From positions 585,501 to 649,500 of the forward strand of contig BSBK01003566.1 in the NCBI GenBank assembly GCA_027943335.1: a DNA stretch of 64,000 bases, in the 5' to 3' direction. Source of the stretch: Chamaecyparis obtusa (lineage: Eukaryota > Streptophyta > Pinopsida > Cupressales > Cupressaceae). Below the pieces are notes generated by a model. That model saw only the letters and a list, made by a program, of their open reading frames with translations. It ran no database searches and was not told the DNA's origin. The position numbers and the translations under genes are program-made. This document shows, piece after piece, positions 11,014-22,064 of this stretch. Each line of letters opens with the position of its first letter. The first letter of the stretch is position 1.

Positions 11014-12037
11014 GGGGCATTCATTTTGAAGGAAGGAGAGTTCATTTGAAGGTGTGACGTCCAAGTTTAGGGCATTAGTTTGCTGCTACAAGGGCAAAAA
11101 TCAAGCCTGTGAATATTCAGACCATCTACGTATACTTGTATTTTCATTATAGTGCCATTTGGTCATATGGGTATTCATAATATCAGTCATATTTTGCTGT
11201 CTACATTTTATGATAAATCTGAAAGCATTTCTAGCTTCTGAGTTTTGTTTGATACTAGTATTATTCTCTTTATTTATTACTGCAAGTTGCATCTTTGAAA
11301 ATTCTGTATTGTACCGTGTTATGTTTTAAATATACATCCAACATATCAAAAAAAGCTATCAAAAAATAAAGGTGTATATTGAATTTTAATCAAGCTCTAA
11401 GTGAATATTTGCGAGAGGGTCATGTTTAGTTTAATATTTCCGAAAATACTAAAGACCTAATAACATTATTTTGACTTGCATATAACCTTGTCCTGGGTTA
11501 CTTACATGTTTAGTTTAATATTTCCTAAAATACTAAAGCCCTAATAACATTATTTTGACTTGCATATAACCTTGTCCTGGGTTACTTACAGTTGTACTCA
11601 ACAACTTAATGTTTCACATTCTCATTTTCTATTTTGGGGCAACTATGTAACTCTACAATACCATTGAAACTTGTCAATTGCATGCTTCCAAATTAGTTTT
11701 ACATGTATAAATTAATTTAAACAACTAAATTTGGCTCCAAAATTCTTCAGAACAAAATGCAGTTGATTTCTATAATAATAGAAAAACACATAAAAGTTGT
11801 CAATCTGATCCCTCCTTCCGACATTTACATAAGTTATCTCACAAAAAATAGTGCAACAATATAATACTAGGTAAAATCTTATCATGAAAAATCTTAGAAA
11901 TAAATGAGGCCAATAGCATATATTTGCTTAAAATTGTAAATTTCATAATCTATACTTGAATTTAAACAACACATTACGCGAGACAATGCAAATTTATACC
12001 AGTAATCTCTTACAGTTCATCAAAAGATATTCATTAC
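11014..12037. other. Presumed intron 2 DNA of the NDC1-like gene
   Basis: AT-rich non-coding DNA between exon 2 and the copia element. The one visible structure is an 84-bp tandem duplication at 11421-11590 (two units starting CATGTTTAGTTTAATATTTC, differing at a few sites). No further NDC1 exon was recognised here or to the left, so the next intron would extend beyond the window. Confidence 0.5.
11421..11590. repeat. 84-bp tandem duplication
   Basis: Two adjacent units start at 11421 and 11505 and differ at only about two or three positions. Confidence 0.85.
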
Positions 12038-12133
12038 CTGAGGTCTCTTATCAGAAGGCCACAAAAGGGATTCCAAACGTAAAGCAGTATAAAGGCCTCC
12101 AAAACCACCACCTAGAATACATATCCGTTCCCT
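12038..12133 (-). CDS. NDC1: NDC1-like type II NAD(P)H dehydrogenase, exon 2 (FAD-binding fold)
   Basis: This 96-bp minus-strand exon encodes 32 residues beginning RERICILGGGFGGLYTAL, the N-terminal FAD-binding Rossmann motif (GxGxxG form GGGFGG) of type II NAD(P)H dehydrogenases. The closest known match from memory is plant NDC1 (ILGGGFGGLYTALRLESL, then W and DKKPQ). NDC1 is a plastid (and dual-targeted) flavoenzyme that reduces quinones in plastoglobules and takes part in vitamin K1 and plastochromanol metabolism. The exon has TTGTAG before 12133 and CAG|GTAATG after 12038, both consensus splice sites. Joined in phase 0 to the exon at 17148-17387 it gives ...WPDLR-RERIC, the same spacing as in Arabidopsis NDC1. 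Both exons lack stops. The catalytic remainder is not in the window, so whether the gene is functional cannot be told. Confidence 0.85.
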
Positions 12134-14295
12134 CTACAATGCATTTAATAAACATAAGAAATGAACCAAATAAGTATAGCATAATGTCCTAACAAAGAGT
12201 AGCAAAAATTAGTGAGAGCTAGTGCTTAACTAATGAAAGAGTCATAATTTTTCAAATGTTAATTGTCAAAACACTTAGAAATCCTAAATAGATTCATTCA
12301 TTATCTCTACTGAATTCTAAACGGCAATGCCAAGAAGATCAATCTAAGCTATGTAATTGAATTTTCTATTAATAGGGGTTGTACCCAACTTAAATGGTTC
12401 TGAGCTTGAATACAGGTCTAGTTCAAGACTAGATATGCCCAAAGTTTGTAGATTATTAACCAAAAAAAGAAAGAAAAGCCAAAAAACAATTATGGTAATA
12501 GCAACAGAAGCAATGTTGTTCAAATGGCCTTAAAATTATGTGGTGTTAAACACAACTACATTACTCCAACGCCTTCCGGCGGAGAGCAATTTAAGAATTG
12601 CAGTCAACACATCAAGCAACTTCATTACCATTCCAAATAGCAACTGTGCTATTGAATTTCTAGACCACAACAACTCCAACATGTTCACTCTCTCTATAAT
12701 TGTCATTCCCTTCTCTGCATGACCCAAGGGCATAAAAATCTAGAATGCCAACAGAAACAATCTGATGGGGATGAAGGGCAAGGTTGCATAACATGCAAGG
12801 CTATTTGGCTCTCCCCAACTATGACAGTGCTATCCCACCAATACACTTATAATTGGGCAAACATTCAGATATATGCAAAAGCTGATGAATAAAGTGAGTC
12901 CTATCAATTTTTCCAAGGGTTGCTTCTCTTTGGTGGTTAAGAAAGGAGGTAAAGTGCTTTATTATTCTCCTCAATTATTGTCTTACCAAGTCCATCCCTA
13001 TCCAAGTCTCTCCTATCAATACATAAAAATTCCTTGCCCCTTTGGATCCCTTAATGTATATTTAATATTAATTTATTTAAGAAATAAATACATTTATAAA
13101 ATTATGTATATGTATTATTATTTAGTTTATTATATAATTTCATATTTAATATTCATAAATTATATTATATAGTTATTAATAGCATATTTATATATATTAC
13201 AAATCAAAAATATACATATCATATTTATTAATTTTCAATACATCCATTTGCATATACATATATAATTGTAAGAATCTTTATGTTTCTGTACAAATCTGGA
13301 ATAAAGGGAGTCTCCCTTCAAATAGAAGAGAGACTTTGTGCCACAAACTGTTGCAAAACCAAATTTGTCCCCTCAACAAATTTACTTGCTAATAGATCCT
13401 CCTCTCTCTCCCTTGGCGATTCACAAAGACTAATCTCTTGCTCACTTTGTGAGTTTCCCTAATTGGCTGTCAACCCTAGCATGACTAAGTTCATAATCTC
13501 CAACACCTACAAGGATGCTCTTTTTTAGTGCAGTTCTTTTACAAGAAAAGCCTGAGAGGACAGCAACAACTTATAGTTACTTTATTGTGCAGTTTGATCT
13601 TAAAAAATGTAGTGTTAGTTCCCACCAACTGCTAGGATACATCTTTTTCTGAGTATGTATATAAAACAGTCATTAAAGACTTACACCTATTTTTCATCCA
13701 TAGAGGTTGGATGGCATAAAAGAGTATGGAGGATCATTAGGGCACTGTGCACAGTACAATTTTGTAGCAAGAGCTTTAGATTGAAAGTGCATGAAAACCC
13801 AAAGTGGTAGTTTTAACATCCTAAAAATAAATGCTCTATTTTTCATAATCAGATCAATTAGCAATGAACTTATAAATCCTTGTAGGTTGGGTACAAATAG
13901 ATGATTACAATTACTTTCATCCTAAAATATAAATTACTTTCATAAACCCTCTTTTTCTGCTTTCTTAGGTGAGATAATATTGCTTGTTGTATTTTGGAAT
14001 CTCATTCACACATTTTGGTCATTTTTGAATGGTAATTCAAAAAAATTCTTCTCTTTATTCGACTCAGAAACACTCATCTTACACATGCGTGTTTGACTAT
14101 TTACACATTAATTCCAGAAATCCTTATATCAAACCAAGTTTGCTATAAAATGTTGCATATACCACATTTTTGGATGTCTAATACAATCAACAATCATTTA
14201 ACAACTAAAATTAGTAATCCACACATATTTATTTGATCCATGAGGATCCCAGATGTAAAAAATAAGAATTGAAAGCTTTTCCAAATTTTTGAACT

Positions 14296-14656
14296 AGAAC
14301 AGGATGAACAAGAAAGATTGGATTCACAGGTGGCAAAAGAAAAGAAGTTTATTGAGAAGACACGCCAAATCAAATGCAAGATAATAGAGGAATTGGAGAG
14401 GTATCTGTTTAAGTCTAAGATACCGATGAGCCCTGGTTTGCTGCAGATTCGGAAGTGGATACTGGGGGAGGCGGAAGCAGGCACGGAAGCCCTGTGGATG
14501 TCTCCCGGAAGTGCATCCTGGGCTTCCAGATGCCTGGGGATGCGCTTCCCGTGTACATTGCTGAGTATAAAACTATTCAAAGGCGGATTGGTTGTATTTA
14601 GCGCTTCCCTGTTCACATCCCTGTTCTCCTCTGTAATGTCCGTTTCCATGGTTTGA
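14296..14656 (+). other. Unidentified GC-richer, coding-like block inside intron 1
   Basis: A 112-residue frame (14318-14656) continues a longer open stretch beginning near 14296. The first part is charged and probably helical (KEKKFIEKTRQIKCKIIEEL...); the second is rich in G, S, A and L. A 151-residue frame is open on the opposite strand (14649-14194). Base composition is clearly less AT-rich than the flanks. I do not recognise a family. It may be a transposon-captured exon or a decayed gene fragment. Confidence 0.3.
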
Positions 14657-15193
14657 TCAATGCTTCTTTGATGCCTGGCGGAAATTGAAAAATCACTATA
14701 ACCAGAAGCTCAGAGACTTGGCAGCGAATAAATATTGTAGATGCCACACGTTATTCCTGGCAACACGTATACATTCTCATGGGATATATGTCCCCATAAA
14801 CATTCTGCTATTTGTATTAGTGATCCCGGAGCATAAACGATATAACCTTTCCATTTTTATCCCCTGTTTTATAAAGTATATATGTTTGTTCGATGAGAAA
14901 TCCATAGCGACCTTCCATTGCCAACCACCAAGGTTTTTAATTTTATCGTTTAGTATTTAACATTTATTTATTTATTTAATATTATATTTATTATTGGTAT
15001 GAATTATTATATTTTGTATCTTTTTATTTATATTTATATTTAATTATTTTATATATATTATAATATACATTTTATTAATGTCACAATATATTTCAAATGT
15101 ATGATAATTCATTAAATATAATATTTACACAATGGTAATATGCTTAGATATTAAATATAATTTTGTATATTTCTTGCATTTCTTTGCATATAC

Positions 15194-15194
<1 letters not shown>

Positions 15195-15252
<58 letters not shown>
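15195..15252. repeat. (AT)n microsatellite
   Basis: An almost pure AT dinucleotide run of about 58 bp. The ORF crossing it is an artefact. Confidence 0.95.
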
Positions 15253-15257
<5 letters not shown>

Positions 15258-15359
15258 AATGCATCTGCATCCCCCAAAAAAAAATTTCACGCATCCGCAC
15301 ATCTGTATCCGCACCCGAATCGGCAACTTAGGTTTTAGTATAAAACATGACATGATCAG

Positions 15360-15850
15360 CATCATCTCAAAGAGGAAGATAAGGTGCAGCTGTCCCTAGT
15401 CAAACAGTGCTTACAAGGACAAGCTAAGAAGACCAAACCTTTGATGTATGGGCCACTTAGCATCTTGGAGGCAATTGAAGAGAATGCAATCAGATTGGAC
15501 CTACCTTCTTTCATAAGATTCCGTTAAGATTCCATTCAGGGGTCACTTGTAAATACCTCTAGTTGTATGAGCCATCCATGTTGGATGAAGAAGACTTGGT
15601 GCTACCTTTGTTGGAAGACTTGGTTTATGAAAAACAAGTAGTTCTTCGTAAGAATGCAGTGCTACAACAGAAATAAAGAGACCAAAAGGGAAGTCCAAGA
15701 GTCTTGGAAAAGCAGGACTCAGGACAGACAATCAAGCAAGGTTGGTGATGCTCCAAGAAAAGAGTGGGGGAATTCTTTCCTCAATTTTTCGCTCAGTAAG
15801 CTTTCATGGGACCAAAAGCCTATCTATGCAAAAAGGTTTGAACCATAAGG
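15360..15850 (+). pseudogene. Ty3/gypsy integrase C-terminal remnant
   Basis: Plus-strand reading gives EEDKVQLSLVKQCL, then KTKPLMYGPLSILEAIEENA and RLDLPSF (about 15372-15520). This is the plant gypsy pattern 'K.RPLxYGPFxILExIGxNAxRLDLP' at the end of integrase. Frame-shifted continuation carries YIPLVV-like and PKGKSK/RTDNQA stretches resembling the pol tail. Several frameshifts and stops are present. No LTR was identified beside it, so it is an isolated fragment. Confidence 0.7.
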
Positions 15851-17147
15851 ATCCAAAAAGATATAAAGAATAAGAATTGAATTTTTTTCTAGGTTTTTGA
15901 GTAGTGCAAAAACTCACTGTTTTATGAAAGTTGAAAGCGTCAATTGTCAGCAACAGATAGCAAAATCAACAGCAGCAGTACTGTTACCATCAGGAGAATT
16001 TCGTAACCAACAGGGTTAGTTATAGCTGTCAGAAAGTGGTAGTTTTGACACAATGCAGCCAACAGTAAGAGAAAGTGAGCAGGCACAACTTTTGGCACAT
16101 CCCTAATAAGGCTTACAATGCACATGAGGACCCCAAACAGCTTCATATGGGTGTTGAAAATTCACAATTTGTGGAGGTTGGAGACATGTTTGTATTAATT
16201 TAGTGAGAAGGGAAAACTCTTCAGTTCATAGAAGATTTGACAGAGATCAGGAACAGCTGTAAAGTTGTAATCCACTCTTTGTACTTGATTTTCCAAACAT
16301 GTACTCAAGTTGACATGCTATCGGCACCACTAGCTACTTTTTCCTCCATTTTTGGAGGTTTTCCATGGTAAAATCTAGTACCCAAATTTCTGTTTTGTTC
16401 ATTTGCTTTAATTGTTTCAGTTATTGCACAATCTAACTTCCAAGAGCAATTTGATAGTTCGCTGTTGAACAGAGATAAGTTTTGGTGATTCATAGTTTGA
16501 AAATGAAGTGTTTGACAAAATTACAGATCATTATTGTTTAAATTACACCCATGCAACTTCCAAGGGTGTAGTTGCGATAGCATGAATAATTTTCTCCTAA
16601 GCTTTTTCACAAGGCCAACATTCGTGAGGGTGTAGGAATAAAAACAAAAATTGATATGGGTAAAGTGATAACTTGTTAATTTGAATACAAGGAGGGTCTC
16701 ATATGCCAGGCAAAGGTACTGACTAGACTAATGCCTGTATCTTTTACCGCTCAATAATAGGTGTGCATTAAAAACAAAGTAAGCCAACCTATTTCTCTTA
16801 TCAACAATGCCATATTAAATTTGATAAAAGAAATACGGGTTGTGAGATTGGATTCTATATCATCTTTATGTACATTTAAAATCTGCTGAACACGTGTATT
16901 CCAAAAACTGTAGCATCATACCCAAAAGCCACAACACTAACCACACTTCACATTTAGAAAACAGCATCAATGTTGACGTAAATCACAAGGCACCATTAGA
17001 GTAGGCTTAGAAATTTAAAAGGTTGTATACTTGATAAATGAAATGTTGTGGTTGGAAAGGTATCCAACTATAAATGGAAGCACTCCCACCTCCAAATTTT
17101 AAAAAAAAAACATTTTTTTAACAAAATAATCTAGCAAGTGATCTCAC

Positions 17148-17387
17148 CCGTAAGTCAGGCCAGGTAAATGAACTCATTGGAGATTCTTCTTCAAATGATT
17201 GATTATCCTCTCCCATACCCTGCCCAGTCATAGTTGCAAATTTGTGGAAACGATGTGGATTTGTTTCAGAAATAATTTGGTTGACACTTTTGAGTCTGAT
17301 CTTAATAGACATGAATTTGCTTGATGTGTATCGCTGAAGGAAGCTTCTGCAAATCCTTCTTGAATTAAGAAGTAATGGGTAATGCAT
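17148..17387 (-). CDS. NDC1: NDC1-like gene, exon with N-terminus / transit peptide
   Basis: The minus-strand frame from ATG at 17387 gives 80 residues, MHYPLLLNSRRICRSFLQRY..., ending ...SSFTWPDLR. The first ~45 residues are rich in S, R and K with almost no acidic residues, as in an organelle transit peptide. The last residues match the TYSWPD-type motif just before the FAD fold in Arabidopsis NDC1. A GTGAGA donor follows directly at 17147. The frame is also open a little upstream, and a pyrimidine-rich TTTCTATTGTCCTGCAG acceptor lies at about 17442-17426. The exon may therefore start at 17425 after a 5'-UTR intron, with the true ATG at 17387 or in an upstream exon. Start assignment is uncertain; identity is well supported by the join to 12133. 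Confidence 0.72.
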
Positions 17388-17621
17388 GCTTGACGTGAAA
17401 GGCACATCTGTGAAATGTTTTCCATCTGCAGGACAATAGAAAAAAAATCAATAAAGATCAAACAATTCAAGAGCTGGGAGACTGGGAATATGTTAGAATA
17501 TCAATATTATCAATATCAAATATTATCATGGAATTCTATCTAAGTACACACATGGCAATTAAGCTCAAGGAAGAGAATATGTCCCAACCCTAGGTTCAAT
17601 ATCCTTGTTCCCAAAGAATAT
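17388..17621. other. Upstream flank of the NDC1-like exon
   Basis: Contains the candidate splice acceptor (AG at 17427-17426, minus strand). At 17581-17614 there is one copy of a 33-bp sequence (TCCCAACCCTAGGTTCA...) that recurs at 19969-20001 on the far side of the hAT remnant. No promoter could be assigned. Confidence 0.45.
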
Positions 17622-17983
17622 GTCCCAACCTAAGTTACCGGTTCGGGTTCGGGTACGAGAACCCTGTTCGTGGGTTCAAGGAAATTTCTTTTTTTCATTA
17701 TGGTTCGTAGGGGTGTATATATATATATATATACAAAAAAATGAGAGAAATATACAAAAGGGTAAAACTAAATCATTTCATAATATAACTAAATCATTTC
17801 ATAGTATGATGCTTGATCATTGATCAATGCCAAATGCCAAAGATAAACATTAAAACACAATTCTAATGAAAATCATTACATTGAATTACTGAATTAAAAT
17901 ATAGTTCATGAAAAAAGTTTGAAAGTAGAAACATGATTCAATGTTTAATGTTCATCAATAATCAAAGTTTTCATGGTGCTTCG

Positions 17984-18767
17984 TGTTGATATTTTGGCCT
18001 TTACGGCAAATATCTCTACCTTGGATAGATAAATCGATTTGCATAAATAATAATAATAAATATTGGAGATATTTATTATTTATTGTTTATCAATTTAATT
18101 CGATATATATATGAGTTGATTGAATTAAATATTAGAGGGCCCAAAGTCGGCCTCTTGATATAAATGTTTTATGGTATAAGTCGGCCCCTTGAGGAATGGT
18201 TTCATCCTCATATATATTCGGTCAATTCTTGAGGAAAAGAGACACCAAAAACATAATGTGCTCTCTCTCCATTCAAGAATCATAGCAGAGATTATTCGAG
18301 ACAGCAAACATGGAAGCAGCAATCTGTAGCAGACATTATTTTGGGAAGCTGCGAATTCACCATTAGGTAGCAGATCTCAGTCCAAGGCAGCAGCAACCTC
18401 TATGCCCTAACTGCAGTACATTCAGGTGCAGATTCTGGATTAGGTGGAGCATTGAGGAGTTCAATGAGCTGCATATTCAGAGTGGAGATTCTCATATTGA
18501 TCAAGGTTGATCAATATCATTGCATATTGGAGGGCGCTGATGGCAGGGCAGATCTGGGCTTAGTTTCAGCCTATTCAAGGACACATCAGTGAACAACTTG
18601 GTGAAGCCCTAGGTGAGCTAAAGGAACTAAAGACTCCAAGGATGAATATCAGAATTATATTCCAAGTACTATCTTTTCTTTGTCTTGAGGTTATGTTATC
18701 CTGTGCTTAGTGTTTGGAAGACTTCTATAGTTTGATCTTTCCTAGTAGAATCTGTAAAATACTAACA
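17984..18767 (+). repeat. Solo LTR (family 'TGTTGATATTTTGGCC')
   Basis: Starts TGTTGATATTTTGGCCTTTACGG and ends AAATACTAACA. It shares both ends and layout with the LTR at 53939-54833. Contains a TATA-like ATATATATTCGG near 18210-18225. The flanking five bases (cttcg / atttg) do not match, so no TSD is visible. No internal region follows on either side. Confidence 0.75.
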
Positions 18768-19089
18768 ATTTGGACCCGAACGGACCCACGGGTCCAAGTA
18801 CGGACCCTACCCAAACCTAACGCGTACCATTTTGAGGACTCGAACCCAGTTCGCACCCGAACCCGGTTCGAGGGTCTAGGGTGTGAACCCGATAACAAAG
18901 GTCCCAACCAGAGTCCCCAGACTTGCCACGAGTCAAGCAAGTCGGCGAGCCGAGGCAGCCATGGTGAGTTCTGCTGACTTGCCAACTCGGACTCGTGAGT
19001 TTTGAGCATGACTCGCATGACTCGCTGCTGAGTCATGCGAGTCATGCCAAAACTCAAGAATCCGAGCTTCATGACTCGCGTCGCGGCAA

Positions 19090-19550
19090 ATGTTTGGGCC
19101 TACAACCCCAAACCTTCAACAACTTGTCAACCGTATTTTGAGTCAGCCATGCAGTGCTTCTAGATGTGAGCGCAATCGGTCCATTTTCAAGCACATCCAC
19201 TCGAAGAGGCATAATAGATTGTTGTGGAGAGGTTGAATGATCTTGTCTTTGTTCATTACAACCTTCATCTTACGACCAAGCAGATTTTGGACACTAACTC
19301 CTCTCCGATCGCTCTAGCGGAGATTGATCCAGAGTCCGAGTGGCTCACTAACTCTACCGATCCTATCTTCACTGAGGAGGACCATGAGTGGGTTGACCAT
19401 GCAGACAAAGAGGCTGAGGCTGTGGCTATGGCAGAGGAGGATAGAGCACGATCCGGCAGAGGCACGGCTGATGTTGATCATTGTGGCACCTCACAGGCGG
19501 AGATTATGGCTACTCAATCATCCAAGACCCTACCTCACACGCCTTTGTAG
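19090..19550 (+). pseudogene. hAT transposase C-terminal (dimerisation domain) fragment, frameshifted
   Basis: One frame reads LVNRILSQPCSASRCERNRS followed by IFKHIHSKRHNRL (about 19120-19220). The adjacent frame continues ERLNDLVFVHYNLHL (19225-19270). Together these match the hAT C-terminal pattern 'ILSQPCSSSxCERNWSxFxxIHSKKRNRLxxxRLNDLVxVHYNLRL'. A one-base frame change near 19222 separates the halves. The remainder up to about 19600 is acidic and low complexity. Catalytic DDE positions lie upstream in the family and are not present here. Confidence 0.8.
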
Positions 19551-19976
19551 GAGGCGGACAGACTACTCTGAGGCTGAGGCTGAGCTAGAGCCTGAGCCAT
19601 AAACTTGTTTTTGTTTACAGTTACACATATGTTTGGGAACATTTGATGTCATGGATTTCATGGATTTTATATACAATTGACAATATTTATAATTCTATAT
19701 ATCTATGTTTTCTATTTCCTTCACTACAATATGTTTGTAGTCGTACTTATGTGATGGATCAGGATGTATGTTTCATTGTTTAATAGTTTATGACATTATG
19801 TATGTGATCAAATTAGCTTGAATTGATGATGTTATTGTGTCTTTAAGCTTTATTCAATAATGGGTGCATGAAACAAGTTTTAAATCGTTAAAAATCTCTA
19901 AACTTCAAGGGGTTTTTCATTTTGCTGAGTCACGAGTCGAGTCGGCCTTGCCGAGTCTGGGAACTATGCTCCCAAC

Positions 19977-22064
19977 CCTAGGTTCAACATCCCTGTTCCC
20001 AAGTTATTTTTCTATTCAAACGTCATTTACAAGATTGTAGGAATACTTATACGCATATCCCATTTTGCATTTCTATATTTTTGTATTTCATCTCCTTGAC
20101 CGAAAAGGGACTTGGTGGAACAAAGCTTGCAAGCACAAGTGAACAATTTGTATCCTAATTTGAAAAATGCTCAAGCATTTGACAAGACAATATTTTTCTG
20201 TGAAGGATAAAATAAAAGTGCTTGCAGAAACTGATAAAGTCAAATGTGACAACCACCTAAAGCCCATCAAGATGTGGAGAGAGAATGATCCATGGTCAAC
20301 ATTTCTATAAATAAGCACTTATCACAGAGAAGATATATTACAAACAATGAAAATAAAAGTAATTTTATGATTCCCAAAGTTTTTAGACCTCTCATTTACA
20401 AACAAATGATTACAAAATAAATTAAACAAAATGACCAGATTTTTTGACTTCTTGCGTATAAGGAAACTACAGTTTATATTGAACAAAATATAAAAAGCTT
20501 GTGTTTACATGAGAAGAAATGCTTAACACGGAGGTAGCCACTTCTAGCAGAAGGTTCCACAAAAAAAGAATCTGAAACTATTTTGAATCGTTCTAGAATA
20601 ATTTTAATATAGAGATACATAGGTATATTGTGAACCCTCAGCTCAATGTAATATAGGGATCTCCTTTGTTTCTGACTACTATTTTCCTATCTTCTAAAAT
20701 AGTCTTAGAGGATGACAAACATTGATTTTGCAGGCATTAGCTATGATCAGCAATAATTAAATAGCATTGGATATTTTGTAGATTTTAACATGATCTAATA
20801 TATAAACTAATGCCATTGTGATAGAATAGAACATATTTACAAAACTTGGACTCATTAGGCTGGTCTTTGAATCAGATTTGGCACTTATTTTTTACAGCAT
20901 CATTTTTTGGCTCATTTGGTGTTTTTTACAGTTGTGTTACGCTTGTTTGGTCTTGTTTGCCATCATTTCCAGTTGCAGTCACAAGGAATGGCCGAGTCTG
21001 AGACTCTAGGACTTGCCCAGGCCTGTTTACCTTGGGATTCACTGAATCTGGTCAAGTTTGAGTGACTCTTGTAACTATGAAATAGAATGAGTACTGTGCA
21101 ATATATGTGTTAAGGTATAAGAGTTGAAATATTATAGTTATACAACTACATATGGAGTTATGGTATAACTGACTAGTGGCACACATATAACTCATGTTTG
21201 GGTAAAATGGGCCCAACTAATTTTTGTAACAGGGCTAAATCATTAACTTGTGCAATCAGGTATATTTGGTTGTCAGACAGCTTGATGTGTGTTACCCCTA
21301 TTTTTGCTTTTATTGAATGTCTTTAAAGTTACCCTTCCGAGCAAAAATAGATTGTATTTGTTCTCCTCTTGATTAACATCACACTTCGCTGAGTCATTGT
21401 TTTATTATTGAAAAACCGCATGCCTTTAGTCTTTGTATATACCGAAATATGTAATTTTGAACCTCTCGGTTGAACCTCACAATCAAAGTTCAAAAGTTCG
21501 TCGGTTCAAGGATCATTTCGCATATATACCTCTCGTTTCACATTTGAGTCCTGAGTATCTGTTGAATGTAGGTTAGTGAAATGTAAAGCAAGTCGGCAGG
21601 TATTGAACTTGAACTATTGTACCCATTATTGGTTCAAAAGTGTGGTTCATCGCACATGAGGATGTAAAGGCAAAGTGACAAATAGAGGAAAATAATCAAA
21701 AGAAGCATATTTTGGGTATCCCGTGAAGTTTAGATTTTTAAAAAACTTCTATTGAAAAGATAATGATTATATGGCAAGGCCTCATGCGGGGAGTGATTTG
21801 TAATTAATGAGTGTCATAAATATGTCATTTCAGGCTAATTTAGGACAAATGAATTGATGTTTCAAATCTAGCAATTATTTACCCGGATTTTGTGTCATTT
21901 AAAAGACATCAGATGAGCTAATTCGACACAAATCATCGAGCGAAGCAAGTGGCACTGGAGATAATGGATTTTCTTTCTCAGAACTAGTAGAAAATTCGGA
22001 CTTTATGAAAGGTGAGTTCTAATATTTCCCACTACTGTCACTATTTCCTCATAGCAGAAAGAAA
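19977..22064. other. Intergenic DNA, little recognised
   Basis: No supported gene. A stretch near 20985-21090 (GGCCGAGTCTGAGACTC ... TTGTAACTATG) resembles the end of the hAT family seen at 19968 and may be another decayed terminus. Otherwise nothing is seen. Confidence 0.4.

Larger units (their letters stand above)
12134..17147 (-). other. Intron 1 of the NDC1-like gene (5.0 kb)
   Basis: Bounded by the GTGAGA donor at 17147 and the TTGTAG acceptor at 12134. It holds AT-rich DNA, an (AT)n tract (15195-15252), a gypsy integrase remnant (about 15360-15850) and an unexplained coding-like block (14296-14656). The rest shows nothing recognisable. An intron of this size early in a gene that is compact in Arabidopsis is typical of gymnosperm genomes. 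Confidence 0.75.
17630..19968 (+). mobile_element. hAT-superfamily DNA transposon remnant
   Basis: The right end ...GGGAACTATG is followed by CTCCCAAC; a near-matching GTCCCAAC lies at 17622-17629, giving a possible imperfect 8-bp TSD as hAT elements make. The right terminus (reverse complement CATAG...ACTCGG) resembles the start of the hAT-type insertion at 51223. Both subterminal regions are rich in GGTTCGGGT- and GACTCG-type motifs. A transposase C-terminal remnant is present (19090-19550), and a solo LTR is nested at 17984-18767. The left boundary is the less certain one. Confidence 0.55.

Noticed and set aside
15132..15338. 68-codon frame
   Set aside because: It crosses the (AT)n tract, giving IYIYIY repeats.
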